Assembly: GCF_007655135.1 (NCBI RefSeq)
Contig: NC_045129.1
Location: forward strand, 39,619,122 to 39,683,121
Length of the DNA stretch: 64,000 bases
Direction: 5' to 3'
Source of the DNA: Punica granatum
Lineage: Eukaryota; Streptophyta; Magnoliopsida; Myrtales; Lythraceae
Shown: piece after piece, positions 11,307-23,362 of the stretch
How the letters are laid out: each line of letters starts with the position of its first letter
Position numbering within the stretch: position 1 is the stretch's first letter
The notes under the pieces: generated by a model
The model's database searches: none
What the model saw: only the letters and a program-made list of their open reading frames with translations
Told to the model about the DNA's origin: nothing
Translations under genes and position numbers: made by a program

Positions 11307-12999
11307 GGTAATTTCATCCTGATTTTCGCAAGTTGTATCAATTTCGTTCCCGATTTTGCACTTGTGCATCAATTTCGTCATCAACTTTACACGGTTACAT
11401 TAATTTAATCCCTAACTTTACACAATTACATTAATTTAGTCTATGACTTTCGCAACACTAGTCCTTGAGTTTTGGTGTTACATCAAATCGATCATCGGCT
11501 ACATCAATCTAGTCCCAGTGATTAAGGGACATACGACGTTACTGCTCCGTTAATTTGTTTAGGGATTGAATTGATGTAATGACTGAGCAAATTGATGTAA
11601 CCCCAAAATTAAATGATGTTCGTTACATCAATTCAGGCATTCTCTTTCCTCTATGTTCACTATTCATTGTCTTCTTCCTCCCTCTCCACTGTTCATTGTC
11701 CCCAAACCCGTCCTCCCCTTCGACCCGACGAGATCCGCCCCGACCTTGCCCTCTCTTTCGACCACCCTTAACCCCCATCGAGGCCGCCCTCGTCCCCGAC
11801 AAAGATGTCGTAGAAGGAGATCTCCCAGTAGATGGACTTCTCAAGGATGTTCGGGGGGATGTTGAGAGGACCCATAACGGGAATTCATGAATTTTTACTG
11901 GGAACCAAAGAATTAGAGGACAGAGCAATTGGAATTTGATGGATTGAAGGTCGAAATCGCAATGGAAGACATTGACAATGATCAGAGCATGTCAATCGAG
12001 CCTCCCGAAGTTGTTGGGTGTCACAAGCACGAACAACACTGGACAGACTATTGGGCCAATTTCGGGAGAGCATTTCTATCTCCACAAGACTCGGATTTCT
12101 GTATTCTAGGTGTCTGTGGAAACCTCAAACAACAGGCTACAATTTAGAATCAAACGGAAGTGAAAAATATGGAGAAAATAGGTCGAAAAAACTAGCTTGA
12201 ATCCTCTATTTATTATGTCCGCAGCCAACTTTAGAATGCGATATTTTTCAAACGACTCAACCAAATTCGATTCTATAAGATCCTATAGCATCCTACTGAT
12301 CTAAGCAATGAAATTATACAATAATATTGGTCAAATAACATAATTACAATGATATGCCAATAACGAGCCTTCAAACTTTCTCTCTCTAGAACCTAATGAG
12401 CTACATCTCAGCTTTCGGAGTTGAGGGTCACCCCGTTGCCCACCGCCCCAAAATCAATTAGATTGAAGGCAGTCGTCCTCAGCCTCGAGAATGGCCGGGC
12501 CCCAACACGTGAGATTTGTGCCGAAAAAGAAGAATGAGAAGGAGTGGAGGAAGAAAAAGAGTAAACATAGACATATGGGTTAAAAAAAGTCAGGTACTAA
12601 TTTGATGTAGAACGATGACCAAATTGATGTAACAATTTGCACCATGTAACACCGTAAGCATTAATACTTAATGGCATGGACCAAATTGATGTGACATGGG
12701 GACCAAACTGATGTCGCATTGGGACTTGATCGATGCAACCACCCTATAGAATGACCAAATTGATGCAACTGTAACACTAACTGATGTAACTGCAAAAAGT
12801 CAGGGACTAAATTAATGTAATCGTGCAAAGTAGAGGACCACTTTGATGTAACTGAAAAGTTAGGAACTAAATTGATGTAACCGTGCAAAGTCAAGAATGA
12901 AATTGATGCAAAAGTGTAAAGTCAGGGGCAAAATTAATGTAAAAAATAAGTTGGGGGCGAAATTGATACAACTTGTCAAAGTCAGGGATAAAATTCCCT
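11307..12999. mobile_element. 1.7-kb foldback element with 31-bp subterminal tandem repeats
   Basis: The left end (GGTAATTTCATCCTGATTTT) is mirrored by the right end, whose reverse complement begins GGGAATTTTATCCCTGACTT. Inside each end lies a run of degenerate repeats of about 31 bases built on ACATCAATTTCGTCC and ...AACTTTACACGGTT. The runs are at about 11,330-11,620 on the left and 12,590-12,990 on the right, in opposite orientation. The inverted similarity seems to continue into a CT-rich block next to the repeats. The GC-richer core (11,640-12,520) contains no protein I recognise. Both flanks are TATTTATT-like, so a target duplication is possible but cannot be proved. The best guess is a non-autonomous MULE or foldback transposon. 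Confidence 0.65.
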
Positions 13000-13529
13000 A
13001 TTTATTCATTTAGCTATTTATTATTTGCTTAATTTGAGCTCATAATTTTTCTGGCTGGAGCTGCTTTGGAATCTTCCTCCGGTTTTGATATGGAACTTTT
13101 GTTTGTTGGTCAGCTCCATTCTGATTCTCTCAATCTTAAAACGGGATAAACCGACAACCTTCACTTCACACACCAACACCCCCCCCCTCCCCCCCCAAAA
13201 AGGAAAAAAAAAAAGAAGAAGATAAGTTGGGCTGACAAAGGCCCATCCTACTCCATGCTGGGCCGGTGGACTCGTTAGGGCCCCATCCTCTACCACCGGC
13301 TTAATGCCCACGGTTTAAGTCCTACTGATGAGTGACCCAATAGACCATCAACTGGATTTGAGGACGTCTTTTCGTCATTGCACGTCGTATGACCGTACAA
13401 TCGAGCAGTTTGCCTATCCCTATCATTCTTCTTCTTTTCTTTCTTTTCTTTTGTTTTTTTTTTAAATTCATATGGTGACCTAACGGATATCATTAGTTGA
13501 GCTCGGTATGAAAGCAGTCAAGTGATTAT

Positions 13530-13643
13530 GGGTAATTTACACCAAAAGGCCTAAGTTTTCACTTCTGTATGAGACAAATTGGAAGTATGGGACGAATATG
13601 AGATATAGGTGAAAACTCATGCCTTTTTCGGTGTAATTTACCC
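13530..13643. mobile_element. 114-bp MITE with GGGTAATTTACACC ends
   Basis: This is a short palindromic element. The left arm GGGTAATTTACACCAAAAGG is mirrored by the right arm, CCTTTTTCGGTGTAATTTACCC. The AAGTTTTCAC/GTGAAAACT pair lies inside. It sits at the left edge of the copia-like remnant and may have inserted into that element's 5' LTR. Confidence 0.7.
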
Positions 13644-15140
13644 AATAACTTAAGTTGATTTTTTTAGTGAAAAGTAGTTATATTAGTGGAGTCGATATAT
13701 TTATTAGGCTCTGTTTTAGAGAGTGACTCCTTTTATTTCAAAATTATAAAGGGTTCATGGGTCTAGTGCAATAATAGAACATAAATTGAAATAAAAGGCC
13801 TAATAGGTCTCACCAATCATGATCGAACGTAATTTAAGACATCTTGGTTCAGAATCGGCGACTTGTATAAGGCGGTGTTTGATAAATTAACTTTAACCAC
13901 TAAATTAGTTAAGAAAATAAATGTATAAGAGAGAAGAGGAATAATAAGGATGGAAAAATATTTCGTGAGGAAAAAGAGTACCAATAAGTGAAAAATAACT
14001 TATTTAAGTAAAAAAATTTCTTACTCATTAAGTGGCTTTTTTTTTTCAATGGGTAAAAATAGTGGGAGACGTTGTTCCCACAATTCCGGAAGAACGAGTA
14101 TTAAAGATTATTCTTCCTCCTAACAAGTGCATTTCTTGAGATTATTTTTTCTCGGAAGATCGAGTATTAAAGATTATTCTTCCTCCTAAGAATTCAACCA
14201 ATTCTTTGAGGATAAGTCCGAGTGGTCGTGCCGGTGGGCTTGGTATCAAGTTGCTTAACTAGTCCAACTACAAGGTTGAGAGAGGGCTTGTATGAACTCT
14301 ATGGAGTTACATCTCGTAGAAGAAGATCTATGAGATGGCGTTAATACGAAAAGCATCAAAAGTGTGATGGCAACAAGCAAAAACTCAGATGCTCTCTAGA
14401 AGTGAAAGCGATTGAATCCAAAGGTTGAGTTCGTCTTAAAGAGGTCAACTACTCATAATTTGTTCAATCATATCGTGGAATGCAAGTCTGCTCACAAGAT
14501 ATGGAAGACACTCAAGAAGTTGTTCAAAAGGAGGGATGAGGCTCGGTTGTAGCACCTGGAAAACGAATTGGAGAATGCTCGGTTCTGCTTCAGAGGCTCA
14601 TTGACGTGCATTTGTTCGTTGTGAAGCCAGTTGCAATCTTCAGGGACAAGTTATCTAGCCAACAAGTAATCCCGTATGGCTAAGCATATTGAACCGGAAT
14701 ATCCCTTCATTCGAGAGAATTGAAGGTTCTTGATGGTATAATGTCAGCTCTGAAAATGTGAAGTCAAGAGAATGTTGTTGGTATTTTCACAAAAATCACT
14801 CTCCAGAGGGCCATTTGAGTTCTTTTGTGACGGACTTGGATTGGTATCGAAAAAACTAATTTAAGTGGGGGGTGTCAAATAATTAAAGCTGATTTTTTTA
14901 AGTGAAAAGTAATTTTTTTGGTTACAAAAGAGGTTCATGGGCCTAGTACAATGAAAAAAAATTCTAATGACTAATAAATGAGCATGGATAATCCTACTAA
15001 CTATCGAATCTAAAACCTCTTGATTATCAAGCGAGAACGTGCGTTAATTCCCTCTTTTGATAAGTAAAATATAATTATGTTAATAGAGTAGACAAACTTA
15101 TTTGGCTCTTTCTGTCTTAGAGAGTGACTTTTAGTCTATC
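13644..15140 (+). mobile_element. Degenerate, internally deleted Ty1/copia-like retroelement
   Basis: Several pieces point the same way. A PBS-like TGGTATCAAGTTGC sits near 14,251. A gag (UBN2-type) peptide near 14,458-14,580 reads NLFNHIVECKSAHKIWKTL, then KRRDEARL, an in-frame TAG, and HLENELENARF. A purine tract AAGTGGGGGG at 14,863-14,872 is followed at once by TGTCAAATAATTAAAGC, as at the start of a 3' LTR. The bases after it (GCTGATTTTTTTAAGTGAAAAG) match a segment near 13,655, which would belong to the 5' LTR. A 67-base tandem duplication lies at about 14,087-14,220. No protease, integrase or RT is left between gag and the purine tract. A SINE-like copy interrupts the right repeat. Exact LTR ends could not be set. 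Confidence 0.55.
14918..15058 (-). mobile_element. tRNA-derived SINE, diverged copy
   Basis: On the minus strand this starts with AAGAGGGAATTAACGCACG, contains a B-box-like TTAGATTCGATAGTT, and ends in TGTAACC followed by a short A run. It resembles the better preserved copy at 25.64-25.80 kb. It sits inside the right-hand repeat of the copia-like element. Confidence 0.5.
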
Positions 15141-15184
15141 AAACTAATGTTGAATTAATTTTCTATGTCGCATTTACGTACCCT

Positions 15185-15430
15185 ATGACTGTCTCCGGCG
15201 ATAATGGCTATTGCATATCTGGTGCTAGGGGGCACGAAGAGAGACGCGCAACAGGCGTCTATGCCGTTGGGACGGTCTCCTTAGGTCTCCACACGCGGAG
15301 ATCGGTCTCTCTACAAAGAGACACGCCTTTCTGTAGAGAGGTCAGTCAACGGCTGTTGCGTGGCAGTTGTAGGGCCCACCCGACTGCCTTTTTCCATTTT
15401 TTTAAGAGCCGTTGGGCTATTTTAATTTAA
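15185..15430. repeat. GC-richer GAGACGC-type repeat block
   Basis: This block contains repeated GAGACGCG, GGTCTCC and AGAGAGAC words like those in the MITE at 15.83-16.26 kb, and it stands out against very AT-rich flanks. It is probably a relative or fragment of that MITE. It encodes no recognisable protein. Confidence 0.4.
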
Positions 15431-15786
15431 ATTATATATGATAATTTATATTTAAATAATTACATAAATAATTTATGTATTTTATTTATTATTAATTTCA
15501 ATAATATTTTTATATTTTCATTATTTAATTTTTTAAATTAGGTGTTATTAATTTAATTAATTTAAAATTATTAAAAATCATCAATTAATCTAAATTTGAA
15601 AAACCAACTGTTGAAATATGCTCGGAATCATACTTACCATACCTGCTACATAAAATAGTCGTTAGTCATGTAATTTTTTTTTGCTTAAATCGACGTCATG
15701 TAATTTTATTTCATTGCAGTCAATTAATATTTTATTATTGTCTATTTTTTGAATAATTATTTAATTATGGTTAATTAATTTAATTA

Positions 15787-15818
<32 letters not shown>

Positions 15819-15831
15819 TTTATATAATATT

Positions 15832-16256
15832 AGACCATCTCCATTGGGGCAAGAGATGCGTGTCTCTCTATTCCACGTGGCGTACAGAGAGACGCGTCTC
15901 CTCGGTGGAGCAATCTCCACGTACCCGCGTTCGTGGAGACCCATCTATCAGCAGAGAGATGTCTTGGGGCCAATCCAAGGATGCCATTGCAGCAACAACT
16001 TTTTTTTTTTTTAATAAATAAAGAAAGCAAAGAGTTGTTGGCTCTTTTGCCATGGGGTTTGTTGTTCCAGGTCAAGTGGCAGGCAGTGGACCACACAAAG
16101 ATTAAAGTAATTTTTTATTTTTTAAAAAATAATTAAAAACTGTGGGACTACAATAGAGATTGGATGAGAGATCGACTATATTTGATGTGGTGCTTATATA
16201 GCAAAAATCATGCCCACTTTAGAGAACCATAGAGTCTCTCCCTATGGAGATGGTCT
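15832..16256. mobile_element. 425-bp MITE with AGACCATCTCCAT ends
   Basis: The left end AGACCATCTCCATTGGGG is the inverse of the right end CCCTATGGAGATGGTCT. The body has repeated GAGAGACGCGTCTC words and no protein. Related sequence continues at 16,320-16,440 (GGGGCGTCTCCAATTGGAGA), so two related copies may lie side by side. Confidence 0.72.
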
Positions 16257-16439
16257 TGGCTATATTCATTTAATTAATATAATATGTATGTGAGTTCTCA
16301 CGAGAGATTCACAAAAAAAGACGGCTATTGAAGTGAGAAGTCTCTTTTTTTCTCGAGTGTGTCTTTATCTGACGTGACGTCTCCTATATAATAGAGATTG
16401 ACCCACTTCAGAGACTTGGGGCGTCTCCAATTGGAGATT

Positions 16440-19400
16440 GAACGTTAGTCACTAATTTGCCGAACAGAAGAAACATCTCCTTTACAGCACTTTCACTCTT
16501 ATTCATTTGTTCTTGCTTTTTTCTGGTTTTGTCTCCTTTCACAAGTTCGGTTATGGTCATTGTTCGGGGGAGAAATTGTGTTTTCTTTCTGCTATATATA
16601 TATGTACTCTTATAGCGCGCGGATAGAAAATGGATCGTGACATGCAAATTAACACGATTAGGAAATTAAATTGGAATCGCCAGCTAGCCGGGAGTGGGAT
16701 CGGGAAGGGAAAGACGAGGCGTATGTTAAATTGGGTGCCGGCCTGATCCGGCAGAGGCGTTTGTTGTATTGCCAATTTCCAGACAAGTGGGAAAGCAAAT
16801 GTGATGGGATTGTCGGGTTTGATATTATATCTCTATTGGGGTACTAATGGACCCCCTAACTCTCTCTCCTTATTTTTTTCCCCCCCCATCATTTAAAGTT
16901 GTTGTCTCCATTACATTTTTTTTTTCGTATACTATCTTGTATGTACGTAATACAATATATAAATGAAATGGAATGGTCATATAAAGTTCATGTAATAACC
17001 ATTCTTACAAGAGGGGTCCAGCTTAATTTCTGCAAACTTAATTCGTGTAATGAGTCTTCATGATGCAATTGTTCTTAAGGTATTTCTTATTTCTCAATTC
17101 GTCCGTTATATTTTACTATATCATTAAGGGGGATACCCAGTGGGAAGATTGATAGACATTATGATAATTTGTCATCATGCTTAGTATACATATTGCTTCG
17201 GGAAATATTACAATATATATGTAAAAAAGAAAAAGGATAGCTAGGTCATGGAGTAGTGATATATATTAAAAGGAAAGTGATTGATCCGATTCGGCCATTA
17301 GAGCTAGGGGAAATGGGGGGATCTCCAAAATAAAGAAAATGAAAAACGAAATGAAATGAAAAGAAAAGAAAAGATAAAGAAAAGGCCATTATATAATTTT
17401 GTTTTGCAAGTTCGATCAATTGGACATGCACTAGGAGATGTCACCCCAACAGCACCTACCATTATCCCATTCGCCCCAGATGCAAGATCGATCGCGAATT
17501 TGGGGGCGTATCTTTTCGCAAAATACATATACATATAGCTTAATTGACTATACCTCCCAAGGCCAAGAGCTAGCGGATGCGTCTGTGCGTGTGTAAGAGA
17601 GAGAGACGAGAGACGAGAGACGAGAGAGATTTCCATAATATTCTAACCCACTGCCCACGGGGCCCTTTAAATTAAGCACTAGACCCAGGCACGGCCAAGA
17701 CATGCCGAGATTCCATTCCTTAATTCAATCCAAGACTAAGCGGGGACAAGTGTTCGATGTTCGTTGATTGTTCTATAACTCTTTTACGCTAAACATATTC
17801 ATTTGTGAAATCTTGGTGTTTGTTCCGATTAGATTGATCGTGTTCAATTTTATGTATAGACATTTCGCGTACTCTTGTCTATATTCTTTCCTCCCTATTG
17901 GAAAATTTTAATGAACAGAGAAGTACTTTGGTACGTTTGGTTACTCCCTCTGCGTGCACGCGTGACCCTCTCTGCCTATGAGTCTGAACATTTCCAATGC
18001 AGTGCAGCTCCTCCTCATATCATCCTTTCTTGGTCTCCTTTTTCTTATTCCTCTCTGGCTTCATCCAGAAGTCTCTGAGTTTCAAAGCGGCGAGTTGTGC
18101 CATTGCACTAATTAGCCTTTCTCGGCCAACTAGCTACAATGACGAGAAAGTGTATGTTGGGGGGGGGGGGGGGGGGGCGTGATCGATCCGAATATTTATA
18201 GGCTTTCCTAGGATCAGTCAAGGCTTGTTACGGAGGCAAGCTGTCCCGCTCCGACTACTAAGTTCGTGCTCAGATCGTCGGTCCTAACTTTACTGCCAGG
18301 TAGTAAGCAGTCAGGCTGTTTGGGGAGGCATCAGTCAAAGATGAGGTAAAAAAGTCTCACTCATTTACAACAACAACAATAATAATATATCTCACTTTTG
18401 TTGGCCAGAAAAGTGAAACCAGAGATTTGTTCCCCAATTAAAAAAGAAGAAAATCTTTCACCTAATTTATTTTTTTTATAAAAAAACTCTTCATTTCCAG
18501 TTATATATAAAAGAGATCCACGGACCAAATATAAGAACACGAAAAATGAAACAAAATGGTATGGAAGTCGCACTGACGAGAATTGAATCCAAAATTTCTT
18601 GATTCTACGTTGGTGATTAGTGACATTATACAAAAACCGTCCCTTGAATATATCTCTTTTTCCCTAAAGGGCAAAGAGAAAAGAACAGAGAACAACTTTT
18701 TTTTTTTAATCAAAAGTAGGAAAAAAGGGAAAAAAGTTACCTGAAAAATATACATATTAGAGGATTAGCAACCTCACGGACTCTCGCTTGTCTTCAGGGC
18801 AATACGATACCAAATTAATTTACATCGTAGCTAGCTAGATAAAGAAAAGACACTGCTGCGTGTGCTTCAATGTCCAAATTAGTTATGCATGGGAGCAAGG
18901 GGGTGTAGCATATGTACCCTGATGGGTAACATGCATGCAACATATGATCTATATTCTTTCTAACGATAGATGAATTATAATTAGATGACAACTGCAGCAA
19001 AATATTCTCACAACCAGACTGGATGCAGACATATCATCGAATTTGTAGACGTCACAAACTTTTATCTTTCGTAACATGCAAATTAGAGGAACATCAGTCA
19101 TTATCTTGCTAACTAATTTGATGGTTCGGAATATTTCCCTTATTTCATTTTGATACACCCCGTTTTGTCCTTGGAGTAGGCATTCTCCTATGATCTTGCA
19201 CAAAAACCCTTTTATGTACAATGGTAAATAACGTAGGCAATATGCTGTAGAGAAAATATTTAATTAGTGTATGAATTAACATCCAGCTTTCATTATATAA
19301 TTCGATCATTCAATTTTTTTTTGGGTAGATTAAGATCATTCTATTTCATACTAGTCATTTAACCACGGCAACATGATTATATATTTTCCTTTTTCTTTTG

Positions 19401-20486
19401 GTTGAACAATATATATTTTTCCTTTTAAATTTGTAAGTGAGTGGAACATCGTACATATTAATCTGGCCAACAGGAAAAAAAAAAGGAGAGAATTTATCTG
19501 ACATCATATATATATTAATTAGCTTTTTTTTGGTAGATACTAGATATATATATATAAGTTAATAAGTGAAGCCCGAGGCCGACAGCCTATACAAAGGCAA
19601 GCCTGCCTATGAAATAAGGCAGATTTTATTAGAACCCTATTCAATAAGAAATGGAAGGTTTTTCTTTCCTGAATCACAAATATATACATATACATACATA
19701 TATATATATATCGAGATAATTGGAGCAACGTATATATATATGTGTGTGTGTAGATATACATCGACTTGTATAACCAATTTCAACTAAATGCATGCATATG
19801 CCTGCCTGCCTTTACTTGATGAGCGTGAGTCCCTTTGTTCACTTGTTCCTTTTTCCCCGAATAAAGAGATTCAATTAGGTCTCACCAAAAAAAAAAAAGA
19901 TTCAATTAGGCGACTATCTCTTTCTCCAAATTAAAACATATATATGTTATTATATTTATATGCAAGACGAGGGAGATGAGTTTTTTTTGGGTGAATAAGA
20001 GAGATGAGTTTTCGTTTCGATACCTTTGCCGACTTGCTTATTAAATGAGATTATTGTAATTAAGTTTCATAATTATGTCAATATTGAAGAAGTATAACTC
20101 CAAAAGTTTACATCTTTCAAGTGGTGTTCGGATAGTGAAGGGCAACGAGTAGACTTGTGACCTAATTATGCTTGATCTATCCCACCAAGTTAATTATTAG
20201 AGTAAAATAGTACCTCTTAAACCCAATAGGATTGGCTTGGTTGGTTCTTCAAGCGGGTCAGTGCTTATTCCTCTTAAATAAAGTTTGAAGAGCTTTACTT
20301 TTACCTCTTAGTGAGCTGACCTGATTTGAATTGGACAAAAATTAATACGTTCTTAAACAAGGTAAAATTATTAATTATTGAAGGACAAGGCACATTGAAA
20401 TCTATAATAATGCGAAATTATTAAGTTGAAGACATGCTAACTAAGAGAAGATATAGTTGTACTACTACTTATCCAAAAAAAATAAA
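16440..20486. other. Gene-free AT-rich spacer
   Basis: I see no supported gene here. It contains simple AT runs, a GAGAGACGAGAGACGAGAGA block near 17,600, a G19 tract (18,159-18,177), a SINE-like fragment near 18,540-18,630, and a weak SINE-like fragment near 20,230-20,330 (GGCTTGGTTGG, then GAGCTGACCTGATTTGAATT). Confidence 0.55.
18159..18177 (+). repeat. Poly-G tract (19 G)
   Basis: An uninterrupted run of 19 G. The length is likely to be variable or uncertain in the assembly. Confidence 0.9.
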
Positions 20487-22290
20487 GAGCTAATGACACA
20501 AATAGGCATGTGATTTGCTCTTTTTCCCACATCTAGCTCATGTTTTGAATAATTACATAAACATGCATGTGATTTGGAATTTAGTCCCGCATCTATCATT
20601 CCGTCAAGTTCTGAAAAATCCCATTAAGCGATAATGTGGCACTTTGACTGGCCCACCAGTGCTAACATGGAAGGTGGCTGACAATCTCTGGGACCCATTC
20701 GTCACCCATAACCTTCATTTCTCTCCAAAACTCCATCGTCTTCCCTCATTTCCCACCTGCTATCCTTCCAACAGGACCCCTATGGCCTCACCTTCACCCT
20801 AACCTCTCGGTCCTCGGACGTTGCTGAACTATCTCTCCCGCCATGTCAAGCTCTGCCGCCTCTCCAAGTTCAGTACCGTCTCGATGGTGCTCATTTGCAT
20901 AGACTCCAACGATCCCATCATGCAGGAGGAAGCTCTTAGCTTGGTGCTCAACCTCAACCTCAATGACGATAACAAAGTCGTGCTGGTCACTGAACGGGCA
21001 ATTGGGAAGATAGCGACTGCACTGAGGGATAATTTGGCCAGTTGCAGGGCCCTCGCTGCCACTATCATCATGAGCCTCGCAGTTGTAGAGGTGAACATGA
21101 CCTTAATTGGGGAGTAACCTTTGGCAATTGTGTCTCTAATTGCCTTCATGAGGGACGGGAATGATCGGGAAAATGAGGCCCTTTCTGTCTTGTTTGCTAT
21201 CTGTTCATTCTCTGATAATAGGAAGCGGGCCATCGCTGGTGGGGTCGTCCCAATTCTTCTTGATATCGTGGATTCTGGCCTTAAGAGGGCCATAGAGGTG
21301 TTGGGTTTGCTTGCCAAGTACAAGGAAGGGAGGGGAGGCGTTGGATTTCTCTCTCTTTCTCTCACTCCCTCTGTTATTTATGGATTTGGATGTTGTCGTA
21401 GCTGATTTGATTATGTGGGTTTGAGAGTCTTATTCATACCTTAGATCGATGATTTGCATTTTCTCGTAAAGGCTCTTGAGTCAAGGTTGATTACTTGATA
21501 ATAGGATATCATTTATAGCTAAATGGATAGACTTCAAAGCCTTTTTGTGCTTCTGTAAAACGTTTTTATACTTCACCCTCCTACGCTATATGTTTCTTGA
21601 TTCCCAGTGTTGGATGATATGGTGGCCACTTTGTTGTTTGGCTTTCATTTCGGATGGTTACCTCGTTTCCTTTGCATCCATGCCGCTCCCTTTGTTTCCT
21701 TGGTTTTGGATGTCCTCGGCCAATGGCGGGGAGGGGAGGAAGCTCGGGAAGGAAAAGATTGAGACAAGAGTGAGGAACACGAGCCATGGAGGGAAGGCTA
21801 TATTGTAATCAACAGCTTGTTCTAGCCTTTCTTTGCCTCGATTCGTATATGTTCTTTTCCAATTGTCATGCTGATAAGTGGAAATTAGGGTTTTGATCGA
21901 ATCATTCTGAGTAGAAATGGAGAAAGAGGGAATTATCGTGCTGAGCTTGGTGAATGGAAGAGAGAGAGGGAATTGTTGTGCCGAGCTTAGATGAATGGAA
22001 GAGAGAGAGGCCGGAGGTCTCAGATGAAGGAGGATATTGCCTCTTTCATGGCATTACGGAAGGAAATGGGGTTGTGGGATGAGTGTTGGGGCCCACAAAT
22101 TACCAACTAATTCCTACATCAGCAATAGTGGGCCAACAAACGTGCCATGTGAGGACTTAACGGATACTTTTGATGGAAATGGAGCATTAGGACTAAATTG
22201 CAAACCACGTGCATGTTTGTGTAATTATATGAACCATGTGCTAGATGTGGAAAAATGAGAAAATTACATGCCTATTTGTGTCATTAACCC
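20487..22290 (+). mobile_element. Pack-MULE-like transposon carrying a U-box/ARM gene fragment
   Basis: The inverted ends are very similar. The left reads GAGCTAATGACACAAATAGG and the reverse complement of the right reads GGGTTAATGACACAAATAGG; both continue CATGT(G/A)ATTT. A 9-base direct repeat AAAAATAAA lies immediately outside each end (20,478-20,486 and 22,291-22,299), which is the target-site length typical of Mutator-like elements. The repeat is low in complexity, so this support is partial. No transposase is seen. The inside carries a broken host-gene fragment (20,821-21,345), so the element fits the Pack-MULE class. Confidence 0.75.
20821..21345 (+). pseudogene. Captured fragment of a U-box/ARM-repeat E3 ligase gene
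   Basis: The translation aligns by eye with the ARM-repeat region of plant U-box proteins of the PUB8/PUB38 type. The matching blocks are DPIMQEEALSLVLNLNL, DDNKVVLV, CRALAATIIMSLAVVEVN, RDGNDRENEALSVLFAICSF and AIAGGVVPILLDIVDSGL, then AIEVLGLLAKYKEG. The frame is kept for about 175 codons except for one TAA stop at 21,115-21,117, where the family usually has Tyr in (A/E)YP. No U-box domain is present. The fragment lies wholly inside the MULE ends, and the family similarity fades near 21,345. It is therefore a captured and then mutated gene piece, not an active gene. It could still be transcribed and give rise to small RNAs against the parent gene. Confidence 0.8.
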
Positions 22291-22772
22291 AAAAATAAAA
22301 GATGATATAGTTGTACATGGATATCAAATATTTTTTCGTGGAAAACAGAGGTACTTTTTCTTTGGCTAAATATTTTTAAAAAAGCTACTTAAACATGAAA
22401 TTGTGGTCCAAAAAAGAAAAAAAAAACATGAAACGAATAATATATATGTACGGGACCCAGCTTTTTAATCTTTGTACGATTTGAATTCTCAATTCTCCAA
22501 TTGAAAAAAGGAAATATAAATATATATATAATAGTGCCGGAAGAGTGAACTCTTTTTTTTTTTTAATGAAACGGAGTCGATCGGCAACGTCTGAATGAAG
22601 CAAGGTAAAAGATAAAATGCACGAAAAAAAAAAGAAAAAAATTATTAATGATATATGAAAAAGTAGAATAATAAAAAATATGTTCGTTCGGCTAAAAAAA
22701 TCTTTCAATTTTTTTTTTATATAATATCAATATAGATATGTAAGAAGGCTTATAGATAGAAAGATAAAGAGC

Positions 22773-22958
22773 GGACCAACGTGAGTTGGCTTAAGTGGTT
22801 CGGTACTTGTTTCGTTTAAACGAGGTCACAAGTTCGAGTTCTTGTAAATACAGAATATTCATGCTGTGAGAGTTTTACCCTTTAGTGGATCTGACTCTAC
22901 TGAATTAGTCGGATTTCAATTGGACTTCCGGATATTAGGATTTACGCAAAAAAAAAAG
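22773..22958 (+). mobile_element. tRNA-derived SINE
   Basis: A near-perfect Pol III A box (TGGCTTAAGTGG at about 22,787) is followed 46 bases later by a B box (AAGTTCGAGTTC). A 3' body follows (GATCTGACTCTACTGAATTA, GGATTTCAATTGGAC) and then an A run at 22,948-22,958. The order and spacing fit a plant SINE. A weak relative is at 20,230-20,330. Confidence 0.75.
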
Positions 22959-23124
22959 GTAACGGGAGGGAATACAAAAATATATAGACTCATAATGAAA
23001 CTTAAATGAAATTTATTTCGTACTAACTAATAGGATGGGTAGATTTGTCATTTTGACAATCACAAGTTTGACTTAAAACCTAGCTACCAAAGGAAGAGCT
23101 CCTCCCTTCCCCTCTCTGCCCTTT

Positions 23125-23132
23125 TATAAATA
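23125..23132 (+). promoter_or_regulatory. TATA box of the MIR390 primary transcript
   Basis: TATAAATA lies in a pyrimidine-rich context. A CTCA initiator-like sequence follows about 32 bases downstream (23,158-23,161). It is 340 bases upstream of the MIR390 hairpin, a common distance for plant pri-miRNAs. A second candidate, CTATATATAG, occurs twice nearer the hairpin but would place the start site too close to it. Confidence 0.55.
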
Positions 23133-23362
23133 AGGCTTCTTCTTCTGCTACTATCCCCTCACACAGCACCTAATATATATGCTTTGCTTTGCTATTGCTT
23201 GCTATGGTTATAGCTCTTTTCCTAGCTCTTCCTCTAAGAGATGATGCTAGCTAGCTTTGGGTCTTGTATTGACTGAGCAGAGCTCGATCGACCAGCTCTC
23301 CTTAGTATTCAAGCCATCTAGATCTCACCCCATTTCCACGGAGAGAATAATATCGATCATAT

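Noticed and set aside
11623..11928. Arg/Ser/Gly-rich open frames in the foldback element
   Set aside because: They are a by-product of local GC-rich low-complexity sequence, open in several frames on both strands.
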